Source of the DNA: Panacagrimonas perspica
Lineage (GTDB): Bacteria; Pseudomonadota; Gammaproteobacteria; Nevskiales; Nevskiaceae
Length of the DNA stretch: 64,000 nucleotides
Direction of reading: 5' to 3'
Assembly (NCBI RefSeq): GCF_004364935.1
Contig: NZ_SOBT01000010.1
Span: 124,001-188,000, forward strand
A model generated the notes under the pieces. That model was not told the DNA's origin. It saw only the letters and a program-made list of their open reading frames with translations, and did no database searches. Shown here piece by piece: positions 42,771-51,655 of this stretch. A program made the position numbers and the translations under genes. How positions within the stretch are numbered: position 1 is the first letter of the stretch; every line of letters starts with the position of its first letter.

Positions 42771-45319
42771 TGCTCATCCACCCGGCGCGCGGGACTCGCA
42801 GGAATGCTCTCGACATCGAACGAACTCCATGATGAGAGAGGCGTCGGAGGAGATGGCGTAGAAGGTCCCGGAGTTGGACAGTTCGCCAAGGACGTATGAA
42901 AATCTGCGAGAGGGTCTTTAGAAATCTCAGCAATCTTTTCGAAGATCAGCGCGTGTTCTCGCGCTCTGTCTTTGTTGGATTTTGCATACATCGTATGTGC
43001 CGCTCTGAGTTCAAGACTTACGGCTGCGAGCTCGATTCCTCGAAGGCTGGAGAATCGTTTGTGCGCCCTGTGCTTCAACTCCGTCCACGATCTTCCAAGC
43101 CTCGCGATAACGTAGCTGACGTCGAATGGATCGTACTTAACCGCATGTTTAGCGCCGTAAAATGCGGGATCCACTGCGCCGAGCGGAACATAGGGTTCGC
43201 CTAAGCACCTGAAACCCGTCTGCCTATCGAATTCAAGTCGATTGGTAGGGCAGTACGGCAACAGGATGTAGCGTGCCTGGTCCAGATCTGGATGGAGCCG
43301 GAAGCTCCGATCACCATGGATACGCTCCGACGTTGCTCGAGCTTCGGCCGGAGTCTGACCCGCCAACGCCGATCTTCTGATCCGGGTGTTGGCGAAGTCG
43401 TACAGGAACGCCTCGATGACCATCAGCAGCGACGCGATCGTCCTGTCAGCGAAATTTGCAGGATCCCACCCTTTTGGCCATTCCTTCGGGTCCTGGAACT
43501 TGACGTAGTTTCCGGCCAGATAGACGAACAAGCCTCGCATCAGCCAGCTAAAGCTTCCCTCGACGACTTGACCATCTCGAGGGTTCGAGTAGCGACGCGC
43601 CACTTTGTCCGACGTCATTCGAGCGAGCGATTGCTCGGTATTCACACTGTCGTGCGAACTCTCCCCATCCATCTTCATCCGATCAGTCAGCTTTCCGTGC
43701 CGCCGGTAGCAGTCCCAAAACAGGCTGTCGATCGTCCTATTCGACGGCTTGTCAAACGACACTGTCGACGCAAGAGTTTCGTGAGTACCTTCATCCCGCA
43801 TTAGCGAGAGGATTGGGCTCAGTCCAGGCAAAGGCACCCCGGTAAAGGAGGTTATGCATCTGATCGGGATCGGTGTGTGGTCAATAATCCCGATGCTAAA
43901 AGCTCTTGTCGCGATCCTGCTGACCGTCCCGATCGTAAATGCTACGGCTGGAGATTTTTGATACGCGGCGCCGCTACCTTCGTTTTTCTCGATCGCATCC
44001 AGCTGCGCTTTCCGCTCGTTCCATCGCTTGCCATACGTCACATGGCTTGGAGACATCGTGTTTTCCGCCTCGCAGGCGGCGATGAACTTCCCGTAGGTCC
44101 AAGGCGTTTTGGATGGTCGGTTCTCTGCTCTTGCATCAATGTGCTCGCAGAGTATCGCCTCGGTTTTTTCCGGCAGATGGCTGCCATGAAACCCTCGCAG
44201 CCCGAAGTCGGGGCACAAACCCACCAAGCCTGCTCCGTATTTGGAGACAGCTTCGCGATACAGCCTTAAGTAGGCCCTCTCGAGGTCCGGGAGTGACGAA
44301 GCCAGTTTTTCGTCCGCGAGTGCTTCACGGATCAGCCCATAACGACGATACATCTCGAGTTCGCTCGCCTTGGACATCGCCGAGAAATCAAACTGCTCTT
44401 TTCCAGTTCGATCCTCGGTGAGCGCTGGGGCTTCGACCGGGGCCGCGCGCGCCGCTTCCCAAAGATCTCTGCTCGCGAAGATGCGGGCCACCCCGTAGGG
44501 CTGCAGTTGCTCAGTGAGGAGGTCGACGTAAACGTGCTCATTCACTATGCAGCCGATGACGTCATCTGCGGTCCAGTTCTCCGCCTGTAGCACGACGTCG
44601 CAGTAGCGCGTTACGCCCACGCGCTGAACATGAATGATGAACCGACGCGCGCCGTCGGCCATCTTCCATCGAGTTCGAAATCCTTTGCCGAAAAAGAGAA
44701 GGTTGGACGTGAGGACGGCCGATACGTCTCTCGTCGTTGCGAGGAGGACACCTATTCCCAGCGGCTCACAGCTCGCCAATAGCGGACGATCCAAATACCG
44801 ACCTGACTCGCCGTCCGGCGCGAAGTGCGGATTCCCCTGAGTGGCCTCGTCGCTTGCTTCTTCATCGGTCGCCATTTCGATGAATGCGGCGCTGCCATCG
44901 AGGAATTGGACAAACGCGTCAGGGGTTACCTTTGTGACGATCCGGCGCCCTTCACTGTTCAGGTAGTCGACGCTGATCCGAACTGGCTGTGCCTTCCATG
45001 TGAGCAACTCACGGTTGAACTCGCATTCCAGGTGAAGGGCACCCTCGTTGGAGTCGCTTTCCGCCTCCTGAGTCCGTCCGGTTTGTTCAGATGCAGTACG
45101 CACGACCCCATTGAATTTGCTGCGCCTTGCGCGCCGCGCCGGAGGACTAGCCAACAGTCGCTCAATGAACTGCCTCCCCTCCTCGGTAGGGGAGCGCGCG
45201 ATGGCCTTTGCCCTGCCAAGCAATGACAGAGGTCTCGCATGCGTGATGGGCGCTACCGCTGGCTGAATCCCGGTCGGTTCTGAGTTCGGTTCTGATGCCA
45301 TCCGTTGGGTCACTATCAA
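42767..45319 (-). CDS. TnsB-like DDE transposase with an N-terminal TnsA-like domain
   Basis: An 850-residue protein. Residues about 90-260 resemble TnsA endonuclease (HLECEFNRELLTW, VTPDAFVQFLDG, FIEMATDEE), although the lysine usually following the acidic strand is not evident. Residues about 310-460 are helical DNA-binding modules, and 470-600 an rve/DDE core with candidate triad D480 (GIIDHTP), D551 (KMDGESS) and E587 (VVEGSF). The rest is Mu-transposase-C-like beta plus a proline-rich tail. It is the first gene of the tnsAB-tnsC-tniQ operon. A fused TnsAB would cut both strands (cut-and-paste) if the TnsA domain is active, which is doubtful. Confidence 0.8.
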   Translation of the reverse strand: MIVTQRMASEPNSEPTGIQPAVAPITHARPLSLLGRAKAIARSPTEEGRQFIERLLASPPARRARRSKFNGVVRTASEQTGRTQEAESDSNEGALHLECEFNRELLTWKAQPVRISVDYLNSEGRRIVTKVTPDAFVQFLDGSAAFIEMATDEEASDEATQGNPHFAPDGESGRYLDRPLLASCEPLGIGVLLATTRDVSAVLTSNLLFFGKGFRTRWKMADGARRFIIHVQRVGVTRYCDVVLQAENWTADDVIGCIVNEHVYVDLLTEQLQPYGVARIFASRDLWEAARAAPVEAPALTEDRTGKEQFDFSAMSKASELEMYRRYGLIREALADEKLASSLPDLERAYLRLYREAVSKYGAGLVGLCPDFGLRGFHGSHLPEKTEAILCEHIDARAENRPSKTPWTYGKFIAACEAENTMSPSHVTYGKRWNERKAQLDAIEKNEGSGAAYQKSPAVAFTIGTVSRIATRAFSIGIIDHTPIPIRCITSFTGVPLPGLSPILSLMRDEGTHETLASTVSFDKPSNRTIDSLFWDCYRRHGKLTDRMKMDGESSHDSVNTEQSLARMTSDKVARRYSNPRDGQVVEGSFSWLMRGLFVYLAGNYVKFQDPKEWPKGWDPANFADRTIASLLMVIEAFLYDFANTRIRRSALAGQTPAEARATSERIHGDRSFRLHPDLDQARYILLPYCPTNRLEFDRQTGFRCLGEPYVPLGAVDPAFYGAKHAVKYDPFDVSYVIARLGRSWTELKHRAHKRFSSLRGIELAAVSLELRAAHTMYAKSNKDRAREHALIFEKIAEISKDPLADFHTSLANCPTPGPSTPSPPTPLSSWSSFDVESIPASPARRVDEQ

Positions 45320-45855
45320 AAGGCAATAGGAGGCCCGGCCTTGACGGCGTCACTTTTTCGCTTTACGGTGCGACTCACGACTGAAGCACCAGCTGAAAGC
45401 ACGATCCGTGGTCAGGCAACTGACTGCGGTTTTTGCGTTTTGGGTCTCGCTACTTGATCACGGGATTTCCTCTAGTCGTCGAGCGTTCGAAGGAGCCGAT
45501 TAACTTCGCAACTTAGAACACGCCGAGTGGAAAATCAAAAACCACAGTAAAAACATGTGGTTATTGTACAAAAGTACAATTCAGCCCTGATGGCTGCCGT
45601 TAAGAAAACAGCCTTAAAAATTGCTGTGCGCGCCCAATTCCGTACTTGCTTTCGGAGCCTACAGGCCGGCCAAGCACTCCCGACAGCGGGACTCGAGCGG
45701 CGCGGTGCTGGCGCTACTGACGCGTCGAATTAACGTCCGGCCCCGCGCCGTATTCCGAGGGCGGGTCGTAACCAATTCGACCCTCGTAATCAATTGCACC
45801 TAACAGCGGCGACTAATTGGTTACTCGCGCACCGATGCCCGAACGGCGAATGTGA
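45320..45855. other. Probable right end region and promoter of the Tn7-like element
   Basis: A 536-bp gap between tnsAB and tRNA-Ile2. It holds an AT-rich block (45520-45620) with CCACA-N9-TGTGG and the palindrome TTGTACAAAAGTACAA (45564-45579), probably an operator/promoter of the minus-strand operon. Nearer the tRNA are AATTGGTTAC-type repeats: GTAACCAATT (45768), GTAATCAATT (45786) and inverted AATTGGTTAC (45814). The exact end is not determined. Confidence 0.5.
45564..45579. promoter_or_regulatory. Palindrome TTGTACAAAAGTACAA upstream of the transposition operon
   Basis: Perfect 6-bp arms (TTGTAC/GTACAA) surround AAAA in the AT-rich block 245 bp before the tnsAB start. A second inverted repeat CCACA-N9-TGTGG (45542-45560) adjoins it. 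It is likely a repressor or host-factor site. Confidence 0.5.
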
Positions 45856-45932
45856 TGGTGGGCCCTCCGGGACTTGAACCCGGAACCAACGAATTATGAG
45901 TTCGCTGCTCTAACCGGTTGAGCTAAGAGCCC
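45856..45932 (-). tRNA. tRNA-Ile2 (anticodon CAU, lysidine-modified type)
   Basis: A 77-nt cloverleaf on the minus strand: the acceptor stem starts GGGCTCT and pairs with AGGGCCC, discriminator A, encoded CCA (45858-45856). The D arm is AGCTCAACCGGTTAGAGC, the anticodon loop CTCATAA and the T loop TTCAAGT. An elongator CAU anticodon in the ACTCATAAT context is that of tRNA-Ile2, which TilS converts to read AUA, rather than tRNA-Met. The Tn7-like module lies immediately 3' of it. Confidence 0.9.
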
Positions 45933-46244
45933 AGCGTCTGCGCGCAATGCTGGCCTGCCGAATCGAAAAATCGCGCGAAGAAAGAAGCGGCGCGAGTCTA
46001 GCAAGTTCACTTCCCTGCCCCGAGATGCAGCGAACACGATGATCGGCCATGGCGACATGGCGCTTGGGCAGGCAGGTCATACACGCAAACTGCTGTGACA
46101 CCGAGTCTCGCGCGTCGCGCGCGGCTTGGCCTTCTTGCAGGGCAGGCCTAACATCACAGGGACCCGACGCTCGGGAAGGGACGCGCGGCGAAGTCCTATA
46201 ACGTCGCACAAAAAACCGGTCCGTCATCCGGAGGAGTTTTGGAC
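45933..46244. other. Intergenic region between tRNA-Ile2 and the DUF1302 gene
   Basis: About 310 bp without a gene. It should contain the tRNA promoter (minus) and the DUF1302 promoter (plus). GGAGGAG at 46230-46236 is the DUF1302 Shine-Dalgarno. Nothing else is recognised. Confidence 0.45.
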
Positions 46245-48452
46245 ATGCTGAAGACACTGGCTCGATTGAGCCTCGTCGCCGCGGGCTTGGGGATGATGGT
46301 TCCGGCGCAGGCCGTCAATTTCGAGTATGGGGGCGCGGAGTTCCAGTGGAACACCAAGCTCACCGCCGGCGCAGCGTGGCGAATGGAAGGCCGCGATGTC
46401 GGCAAGATCGGCAAGCTCAACGTGCCGGGCCAGCAGAATCTCTGCAGCAACCGTGGCGGTGACGTCGCCAACTACGGTCCTTACGACGACGACTGCCTCT
46501 CGCTGTTCGGCGATCCGGGCCCGAACAAGCGCCTCGTCAACGCCAGGGGTGGCTACTTCGCCGCGCTGATGGACGACGGCAATCTCAACTACGACAACGG
46601 CGACCTGGTGTCGTCGATCTTCAAGATCAACACGCAGCTCGGCGGCACCTGGGGCGACTGGACGCTGAAGCTCAACTACGTGGGCTTCTACGACGAGACC
46701 AACTACAACCTCGACGTCAAACACACCAACACGCAGTACCAGCCGTCAAGCGAACGCCGCAGCGACAGCATCCAGGGCCGGTCGGGCCTCAAAGGCGAGT
46801 TCCGCGAAGCCTTCCTGCTGCGCAACTTCGACATCGGTGATCGCTCTTTCTCGATCGCGGTCGGCAACCAGCGCCTGCGCTGGGGCGAAGCCAACCTGCA
46901 CCTGTTCAACACGCTCGATGCGATCAACCCGCTCGACGCCATCCTCGCGCTGCAGCCCGGCTTCAATCTGAATGAGCTCGCGGTACCCACTGGCATGGTG
47001 CTGCTCACAGCGGACATCGTCACCAACGTCAGCGCCGAGCTCATGTACCAGTACGACTGGGACACGACGCGCGTACAGCCCAGCGGTACGTTCTTCTCCA
47101 GCGCCGATCCCGCCGGCATCGACACCTACCGCCCGGTGCTGAGCCTCGGACAGTTCCCGGAAGATCCCAACAACCAGTACATACCGGCGCTTCCGTTCCG
47201 CCTGTTGTCGTCGAGCACGCGTAACGCTCCGGTGGAAGAGAACGGTCGTCCCGCCAAGGACGGCGGACAGTTCGGCCTTCGCGTGAACTGGTACGCCGAG
47301 AATCTGAACGACGGCACCGAGTTCGGCGTGTACTTCCTGAACTATCACAGCCGCGTGCCTTACTTCTCGATCATCGAGGCGCAGGCCACCTGCCTGCGAA
47401 GAAACGGCATTGGCGATGCGGTAACCTCGCTGGCCGGCTGTCTTGCGCCGCAGAGCGCGGGGGTCTTCAACCCCTACCTGCTGGGCAACTCGAATCCCGC
47501 CGGCGAACCGCTGCCGATCAACTCATCGACCCTGCTCCTCGATTATCCCGAGGACATCCGCATGTTCGGCGTCAGCTTCAACACCACGGCGCTCGGCTGG
47601 TCGGTGTCGGGCGAGTATTCGTACCGTCCCAATCTGCCGGCGCAGGTGCTGATCTCCGACGTGTTCTTCGCCGGCTACCAGCAGGCCTTCGCGCAGCGTG
47701 ACGTGACCCTGGGGTCCAGCGGCCTGCCGCCGCAGGTGGACGCCCTGCTCGGCCAGCTCGGAATCCACATCCCGGCGACCGGCGCGATCCTTCCCGGCGC
47801 CGAGACGTTCATTCCGTCGTTCCTGACGCAGTACCGCGGCCGCACCATCGCCAACAACGATGAGTACCAGCCGGGCGAGTACGTGAAGGGCTACGAGCGC
47901 CTGAAAGTAGGCCAGTTCGTCATCAACGCGCTGAAGCTGTTCCCCAGCACGCTGGGCGCGGACGACGTGACGTTCCTCGCGGAATTCGGCTTCACGCACA
48001 TCATCGACATGCCGGAGAAGGGCGACATCTACTTCCAGGGCAATCTGGAACACACGCATCCCAGCCCGGGCGCCGATTGCACCGGTTTTGCCGCCGGCAC
48101 GAACTGCAACGCCCTGGACGTCGTGGCGCGCATCAACCCGACGCGGATGAAGGATGGCTTCGCGGACGACTTCGCCGCCGGCCTGCGTTTCCTGCTGCAG
48201 TTCAACTACAGCAACTTCATGAACTCGGGCGTCAACGTGAAGCCCACACTGCTGTGGTTCGAGGACATCTACGGCACGACGATCTTCCCGGTGCAGAACT
48301 ACGTCGAAGGCAACCGCTGGGTCATCCCGGGCCTCCAGTTCGAGATCGGGCAGTCGCTCAACGGCACGCTGCTGTACCAGTACTTCGACGGCAAGGACAA
48401 CGTGCTGCAGGATCGCGACAACCTGTCGGTGAGCCTGACGTACAGCTTCTGA
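46245..48452 (+). CDS. DUF1302 outer-membrane-type protein
   Basis: A 735-residue protein with a signal peptide (MLKTLARLSLVAAGLGMMVPAQA) and many beta strands. Typical DUF1302 segments are QLGGTWGDWTLKLNYVGF, VGNQRLRWGEANL and a C-terminal barrel strand NLSVSLTYSF. The start is at 46245 after GGAGGAG. DUF1302 proteins are predicted porin-like outer-membrane proteins that almost always occur with DUF1329, as here. They are often linked to hydrophobic-compound metabolism, but the transported molecule is unknown. An intrinsic terminator follows the gene. Confidence 0.87.
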   Translation: MLKTLARLSLVAAGLGMMVPAQAVNFEYGGAEFQWNTKLTAGAAWRMEGRDVGKIGKLNVPGQQNLCSNRGGDVANYGPYDDDCLSLFGDPGPNKRLVNARGGYFAALMDDGNLNYDNGDLVSSIFKINTQLGGTWGDWTLKLNYVGFYDETNYNLDVKHTNTQYQPSSERRSDSIQGRSGLKGEFREAFLLRNFDIGDRSFSIAVGNQRLRWGEANLHLFNTLDAINPLDAILALQPGFNLNELAVPTGMVLLTADIVTNVSAELMYQYDWDTTRVQPSGTFFSSADPAGIDTYRPVLSLGQFPEDPNNQYIPALPFRLLSSSTRNAPVEENGRPAKDGGQFGLRVNWYAENLNDGTEFGVYFLNYHSRVPYFSIIEAQATCLRRNGIGDAVTSLAGCLAPQSAGVFNPYLLGNSNPAGEPLPINSSTLLLDYPEDIRMFGVSFNTTALGWSVSGEYSYRPNLPAQVLISDVFFAGYQQAFAQRDVTLGSSGLPPQVDALLGQLGIHIPATGAILPGAETFIPSFLTQYRGRTIANNDEYQPGEYVKGYERLKVGQFVINALKLFPSTLGADDVTFLAEFGFTHIIDMPEKGDIYFQGNLEHTHPSPGADCTGFAAGTNCNALDVVARINPTRMKDGFADDFAAGLRFLLQFNYSNFMNSGVNVKPTLLWFEDIYGTTIFPVQNYVEGNRWVIPGLQFEIGQSLNGTLLYQYFDGKDNVLQDRDNLSVSLTYSF

Positions 48453-48470
48453 TCGCCGTTCGTCTCAAAG

Positions 48471-48497
48471 AAAAAAGCGCCTTCGGGCGCTTTTTTC
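48471..48497 (+). terminator. Rho-independent terminator after the DUF1302 gene
   Basis: AAAAAA-GCGCC-TTCG-GGCGC-TTTTTT: a 5-bp GC stem with a UUCG tetraloop, flanked by A and T runs, 25 bp after the stop. It would work in both directions. Confidence 0.88.
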
Positions 48498-48652
48498 TTT
48501 GCTGCCGCCGGTCCCGCGTCGACGGGCATCGATGACGCCAACCGCAGCAGACTCGCATTCGCGACCGCGGCCATGGCGGAGCGGTTAATGTGATTCGCGG
48601 CCTGCGGGTGAATGCTCCGCCCGCGGTCCGGATAAAAAACTGGAGAGACGAC

Positions 48653-50491
48653 GTGAACAAGCGCGCTGGCTTCGCACTGGCCTGTCTGCTCGGCTGCACC
48701 ACCGCCGGTGCCGCGGCGCCCGCCGATCAGGCCGCGCGCCTGGGCAAGGATCTCACCGAAGTCGGCGCCGAGCGGGCCGGCAACAAGGAGGGCAGCGTTC
48801 CCGTCTATGTCGGCAAGGGCGCCTTCGCGCCGGCAATGCTGAAGATGACGCGCGCGCAGCTCGAAGACCTGCGCAAGCGCCTCGTGAAGGACATCCAGGG
48901 GATGGTCGGCGATCCCGCCGTCACCGCCGACATCCTGACGCAGGCCCAGGCCATCATGGATGCCGAGCCGGCCAAGGCGAAACAGGTGCTCGCGGTGGTG
49001 CGGGCCATGCTGTCGTCCGACGCTTCTCTGAAAGCCGATTTCGACAAGGTCCTCGCCGGCCGCGGCGGCAAGAGCGTCGATGGACTGCTCGGGCAGGTCG
49101 AGTCCGGCAAGCTCAAGCTGCCGCAGATCAAGGACGACATCGTCGCCGTCATCACCGAACTCAAGAAGGGCGGTGGCGACGCCTTCATGTCGCGGATGGT
49201 CGCCGCGTTCGACGTGGGCCGCGTGCTCGAGATCGTCAGCATCATCGACGACCCCAAGACGCGCGTGCAGGCCAACGCGCTGGTCATGAAGTACATGCCC
49301 GCCTACGTGAAGGGCTTCCTCGACTACAAGACGCCGGGCAGCACCGCGGGCGCGCTGGACTCCATCAAGCCGCTCTACGTCATCACGCAGGCCAACCTCA
49401 AGGAGCACGAGGCCCAGCTCAGCGATGGCCACAAGGCGATGTTCAAGACGTATCCCGACTACAAGATGATCGTGTTCCCGAGTTACCGGAACGCGTTCTT
49501 CCCCGACGAGATCCTGAAGGCCACCGTCGCCAATGCGACCTCCGCCACGCTGACGGGCACCGACGAGATCAAGGGCGCGAAACTCGGCTTCCCGTTCCCG
49601 GTGCCGACCTCGGGCGCCGAGCCGCTGTGGAATCACAAGCTCAAGTTCCGCGGCTCGGCCGTCAAGCGCTACAACAACCAGGCCATCGTGAAACCGGACG
49701 GCACGTACAAGATCAGCAAGCTGGTCGAGGACGTGAAGTTCAAGTACGCCAATCTCAAGGAGCCGGCCGAGATCCAGACCGGCGGCCTGTTCGCGTACTA
49801 CCTGCAGGAGGTGCTCGAACCACCGCGCGTCGCCGGCCAGGTGATCCTCGTGCACGAAACAGCGGGCAATCCTGGCCTGACGCGCAACGCCTGGATCTAC
49901 TCGCCGGGCCTGGCGCGCGTGAACCGCGCGCCCGACGTGGGCTACGACAATCCCTCGATCGGCTCCGACGGCGAGCAGTTCAACGACCAGATCGATGTCT
50001 TCAACGGTGCGCTCGATCGATTCGACTGGAAGCTGATCGGCAAGAAGGAAGTGCTGATCCCGTACAACTCCTGGATGCTCAACAGCCCCACGTTCAAGTA
50101 CAAGGACGTGATCCGGCCGGGCCACATCAACCAGGATCTGGCGCGCTACGAATTGCATCGCGTGTGGGTCGTCGAAGCCACGCTCAAGAGCGGCCAGCGC
50201 CATCGCTTCGGCAAGCGCCGTTTCTATCTCGACGAGGATTCCTGGGCGATCGCGGTGGTGGACTGCTACGACAATCGCGGCGAACTGTGGAAAGTCCAGG
50301 AAGCACACCTGCTGACGATCCCGTTCATCCCGACGGTCAGCGGCATCCCCGAGACGATCTACGACCTGCAGTCCAAGCGCTACTTCGTCACGACGATGAC
50401 CAACGAGGACGCGATCTCGGACTTCGAGGTCAAGTACGAGGATTCGATGTTCACGCCCTCGGCGCTGCAGAAGAAGGCCCGGGCCAAGTAA
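48653..50491 (+). CDS. DUF1329 outer-membrane lipoprotein-sorting-type protein
   Basis: A 612-residue exported protein starting at GTG (48653, GGAGAG upstream) with a signal peptide of about 23 residues. An unusual helical insert of about 200 residues precedes the DUF1329 domain (FPSYRNAFFPDEI onward; GFPFPVPTSGAEPLWNHKLKFRG; YLDEDSWAIAVVDCYDNRG). DUF1329 proteins have a LolA-like fold and are usually about 450 residues, so the N-terminal part is extra. The stop overlaps the ATG of the YCF48-like gene (TAATG). It probably moves a lipid or hydrophobic compound with DUF1302 and the RND protein. Confidence 0.85.
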   Translation: MNKRAGFALACLLGCTTAGAAAPADQAARLGKDLTEVGAERAGNKEGSVPVYVGKGAFAPAMLKMTRAQLEDLRKRLVKDIQGMVGDPAVTADILTQAQAIMDAEPAKAKQVLAVVRAMLSSDASLKADFDKVLAGRGGKSVDGLLGQVESGKLKLPQIKDDIVAVITELKKGGGDAFMSRMVAAFDVGRVLEIVSIIDDPKTRVQANALVMKYMPAYVKGFLDYKTPGSTAGALDSIKPLYVITQANLKEHEAQLSDGHKAMFKTYPDYKMIVFPSYRNAFFPDEILKATVANATSATLTGTDEIKGAKLGFPFPVPTSGAEPLWNHKLKFRGSAVKRYNNQAIVKPDGTYKISKLVEDVKFKYANLKEPAEIQTGGLFAYYLQEVLEPPRVAGQVILVHETAGNPGLTRNAWIYSPGLARVNRAPDVGYDNPSIGSDGEQFNDQIDVFNGALDRFDWKLIGKKEVLIPYNSWMLNSPTFKYKDVIRPGHINQDLARYELHRVWVVEATLKSGQRHRFGKRRFYLDEDSWAIAVVDCYDNRGELWKVQEAHLLTIPFIPTVSGIPETIYDLQSKRYFVTTMTNEDAISDFEVKYEDSMFTPSALQKKARAK

Positions 50492-51549
50492 TGCGGCGCG
50501 TCGGCGTCCTGTTCGGCGTGATCGCCTTGCTCAGTGGCGCCGCCCCGGCGCAGCAGGAGATCGAGGACGCGGCGCCGGCAGAGACGGCAGCCGTCGCACG
50601 CGGGCCGAGTCCGGCGGTGATGGCGCCCAAGGCGGCGAAGAACCGTCTGCTCGACATCACGACGGCCGGCCCGCGGCTGGTGGCCGTCGGACAACAGGGC
50701 GTCATCCTGACGTCCGACGACGGCACGGCCTGGACGCAGTCGCCGTCTCCGGTGAGCACGATGCTCACGCGCGTCCACTTCACCGATGCGAAAGCAGGCT
50801 GGGTGCTCGGCTACGACGCCACGATCCTGCAGACCGCGGATGGCGGCGCCACCTGGGTCCTGAAGCATCACGATCCCAAGGGTCGCGCGCTGTACGACCT
50901 GCTGTTCCTCGATTCGAACAACGGCATCGCGATCGGCGCCTACGGCACGATGCTCGTCACCACCGACGGCGGCGCCACGTGGACGGCGCGCGACGATGCG
51001 CTGACCGGCCTGGGCATGCATCTCAACGCGTTGCAGAAGCTGGCCGACGGCACGCTGTTCATCGCCGGCGAGCGTGGCCTGATGGCGCGCTCGACCGACG
51101 CTGGCGCGACCTGGTCGATCCTCGATTCGCCGTACGCCGGCTCGCTGTTCGGCGCGATGCCCCATGGCGACAAGGGCGCGCTGGTATACGGCATGCGCGG
51201 CAACGTCTACGCCGCGACCGACCTCGCGAGCTGTCCGGTGGTCGATCCCGCAACCTGGGATCCGTATGCGCGTGAGACGGTCGCGGACGCGGAGAAGATC
51301 GCGGCGCTCGGCTGGCGCAAGATCGAAAGTCCCGTTCGCGAGAGCCTGTTCGGCGCGGTGCCGCTGGCCTCCGGCGGTGCGCTGCTGATCGGCGTGAACG
51401 GCACGACGCTGAAGCTCGATGCCGGAGCCGCGACGATCACGGCCGTGAAGACGCCGGCGGTCGAGACGCTCGCCAAGGGCGTGCGCTTCGGCGAGCACGT
51501 GTTCGCGGTCGGACGGCGCGGCGTCGAAGATCTGGGAGCGGCGCCATGA
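50491..51549 (+). CDS. YCF48/BNR-repeat beta-propeller protein
   Basis: A 352-residue exported protein with repeats of the YCF48/sialidase BNR type: GVILTSDDGTAWT, TILQTADGGATWV, TMLVTTDGGATWT and GLMARSTDAGATWS, about 40-45 residues apart, forming a propeller. The signal peptide covers about residues 1-20. It overlaps the DUF1329 stop and precedes the RND gene. In these clusters it is thought to act as a periplasmic scaffold. No enzyme site is seen. Confidence 0.83.
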   Translation: MRRVGVLFGVIALLSGAAPAQQEIEDAAPAETAAVARGPSPAVMAPKAAKNRLLDITTAGPRLVAVGQQGVILTSDDGTAWTQSPSPVSTMLTRVHFTDAKAGWVLGYDATILQTADGGATWVLKHHDPKGRALYDLLFLDSNNGIAIGAYGTMLVTTDGGATWTARDDALTGLGMHLNALQKLADGTLFIAGERGLMARSTDAGATWSILDSPYAGSLFGAMPHGDKGALVYGMRGNVYAATDLASCPVVDPATWDPYARETVADAEKIAALGWRKIESPVRESLFGAVPLASGGALLIGVNGTTLKLDAGAATITAVKTPAVETLAKGVRFGEHVFAVGRRGVEDLGAAP

Positions 51550-51563
51550 GTGAAAGGCCGCCC

Positions 51564-51631
51564 GTAGCCCGGACGAAGTCCGGGAACCCGATCCGTTCGG
51601 AGAGAGACATCCCGGACTTCGTCCGGGCTAC
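51564..51631. repeat. REP pair (inverted GTAGCCCGGACGAAG... arms)
   Basis: Two 21-bp arms, exact reverse complements, at 51564-51584 and 51611-51631 with 26 bp between them. Each arm is itself a hairpin (CCGGAC/GTCCGG). The pair lies between the YCF48-like and RND genes. Related copies occur at 54393, 58094-58159, 58604-58670 and 61386-61452. Confidence 0.88.
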
Positions 51632-51655
51632 GCCGATGTGTCGCGGGGTGAACGC

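Noticed and set aside
40336-45855. A CRISPR-associated transposon (type V-K or I-B/I-F)
   Set aside because: I see no CRISPR repeats, Cas12k or Cascade genes in or beside the module, and TniQ carries its own extended DNA-binding C terminus. Guide-directed targeting is not supported here.
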